The notes beneath the pieces were generated by a model, which was given only the letters and a program-made list of their open reading frames with translations, did not search any database and was not told where the DNA came from. The translations under genes were made by a program, and so were the position numbers. This document shows, piece by piece, positions 4,620 through 5,124 of a stretch of DNA of 5,124 bases. Each line of letters begins with the position of its first letter. Positions within the stretch are counted from its first letter, which is position 1. Source of the stretch: Flavobacteriales bacterium (lineage in GTDB: Bacteria > Bacteroidota > Bacteroidia > UBA10329); assembly GCA_003456455.1 (NCBI GenBank), contig DMRV01000258.1, forward strand, positions 7,398-12,521, given 5' to 3'.

Positions 4620-5124
4620 TTATTTATCGCCTTTCTTTTTCTTCTTCTTTTTAGGCCGTTTCCATTCGTAAGAATAGCTAACTCCAACTACAGAAACGAA
4701 GGCTGGAGTGTTGCCAGAGAAGTCGGTTTGAAGCATATAAAAGAGGCCAAGTTCCTGTCGTTTGGGAAGGTCGTAATCCAAAAAGGCGCGGTATCTAAAA
4801 CGGGTTACGCCAGTCTCAATGGGGCTGTCTAACCGTATAAAGGTTTCAAACTCCAAACCAGGCGTCCACTTTTTTAGCTTCCGATAGTTTACGCTTAGCT
4901 TAATCCGTGCAAAGGCAGGACTATCATTTGGTTCAAGCCTATCATTAAGCAAGTGATTGGACGGTCGGTGCTGAAACCTAGCGCGAACTTTTGCTTGTAG
5001 TTTCCAAATCTTACGATCATATTTTAAATCAATATTGTACCGGTGGCGATTGTTATAAAAACCTTCATCATCGGGAGACCAACCTAAGCGGTAAGCACCA
5101 CTAATTGCAAAGCCTTTTGGCAAA
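4620..5124 (-). CDS. DUF2490-like outer-membrane beta-barrel protein, C-terminal part
   Basis: The minus strand is open from the right edge to a TAA at 4620-4622, giving about 168 residues of the C-terminal part. The codon at 5123-5121 is TTG, but it is most likely internal Leu, since the sequence already lies within strands; the true start with signal peptide is beyond the window. Alternating short polar/hydrophobic strands are evident: HRYNIDLKYDR, WKLQAKVRARFQHRP, ARIKLSVNYRK, WTPGLEFETFIRL, TRFRYRAFLDYDL, RQELGLFYMLQTDF, AFVSVVGVSYSYEW. The Arg/Tyr-rich pattern fits DUF2490 barrels common in Bacteroidota, whose function is unknown; a generic outer-membrane barrel is the fallback call. The last strand ends in aromatic SYSYEW like a BAM-type beta-signal, but is followed by an unusual basic tail, KRPKKKKKKKGDK. 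The stop codon lies 2 bp from that of the convergent acylase gene. Only a weak ACCC/GGGT hairpin (4607-4610/4617-4620) is seen at the junction. Confidence 0.72.
   Translation of the reverse strand, partial: LPKGFAISGAYRLGWSPDDEGFYNNRHRYNIDLKYDRKIWKLQAKVRARFQHRPSNHLLNDRLEPNDSPAFARIKLSVNYRKLKKWTPGLEFETFIRLDSPIETGVTRFRYRAFLDYDLPKRQELGLFYMLQTDFSGNTPAFVSVVGVSYSYEWKRPKKKKKKKGDK

Overview
The window reads as a chromosomal segment from a member of the Bacteroidota, probably a free-living or aquatic Flavobacteriia-like lineage. The support is indirect. Start codons are preceded by A/T-rich sequence without Shine-Dalgarno motifs, the DNA is moderately AT-leaning, and the protein set fits: a phasin-like helical protein, a DUF2490-type outer-membrane barrel, a penicillin-acylase family protein with an '...AAAQ' signal peptide, and a secreted protein with a 'SG-x-SYTFSFC ... 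WDTQLT' module. No rRNA, tRNA, CRISPR array, transposase or phage gene is visible.

Layout. Bases 1-327 (minus) hold the 5' end of a secreted, Cys/Gly/Asn-rich protein that runs off the left edge. Bases 328-745 are non-coding and AT-rich. A strong intrinsic terminator at 746-781 ends transcription of a minus-strand gene at 834-1166, which encodes a 110-residue phasin-like helical protein. Bases 1167-1509 form a divergent intergenic region full of inverted repeats. Two plus-strand genes follow, 42 bp apart and probably one operon: an M42-family metallo-aminopeptidase (1510-2511) and a secreted penicillin-acylase/S45 Ntn-hydrolase (2554-4617). A minus-strand outer-membrane beta-barrel gene (4620 to the right edge, partial) converges on the acylase with 2 bp between stop codons.

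How the genes may fit together. The acylase is expected outside the cytoplasm and would cleave N-acyl amide bonds. The M42 enzyme has no signal peptide and would trim peptides in the cytoplasm. The pair could serve amide/peptide scavenging, but no substrate can be assigned from sequence. The phasin-like gene is divergent from this operon and has its own terminator, so any functional tie would come through the shared intergenic region.

The least explained DNA is 1226-1451. It carries an inverted pair of an 18-bp element (16/18 identical), a ladder of mutually exclusive stems (1272-1338), repeated TGTCAG motifs with a perfect 9-bp inverted repeat, an 11-bp direct repeat ending just before two ATGs, and a small ORF whose stop overlaps the aminopeptidase start codon. 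It may be a divergent promoter/operator region plus a structured mRNA leader. This is inference from base pairing by eye.
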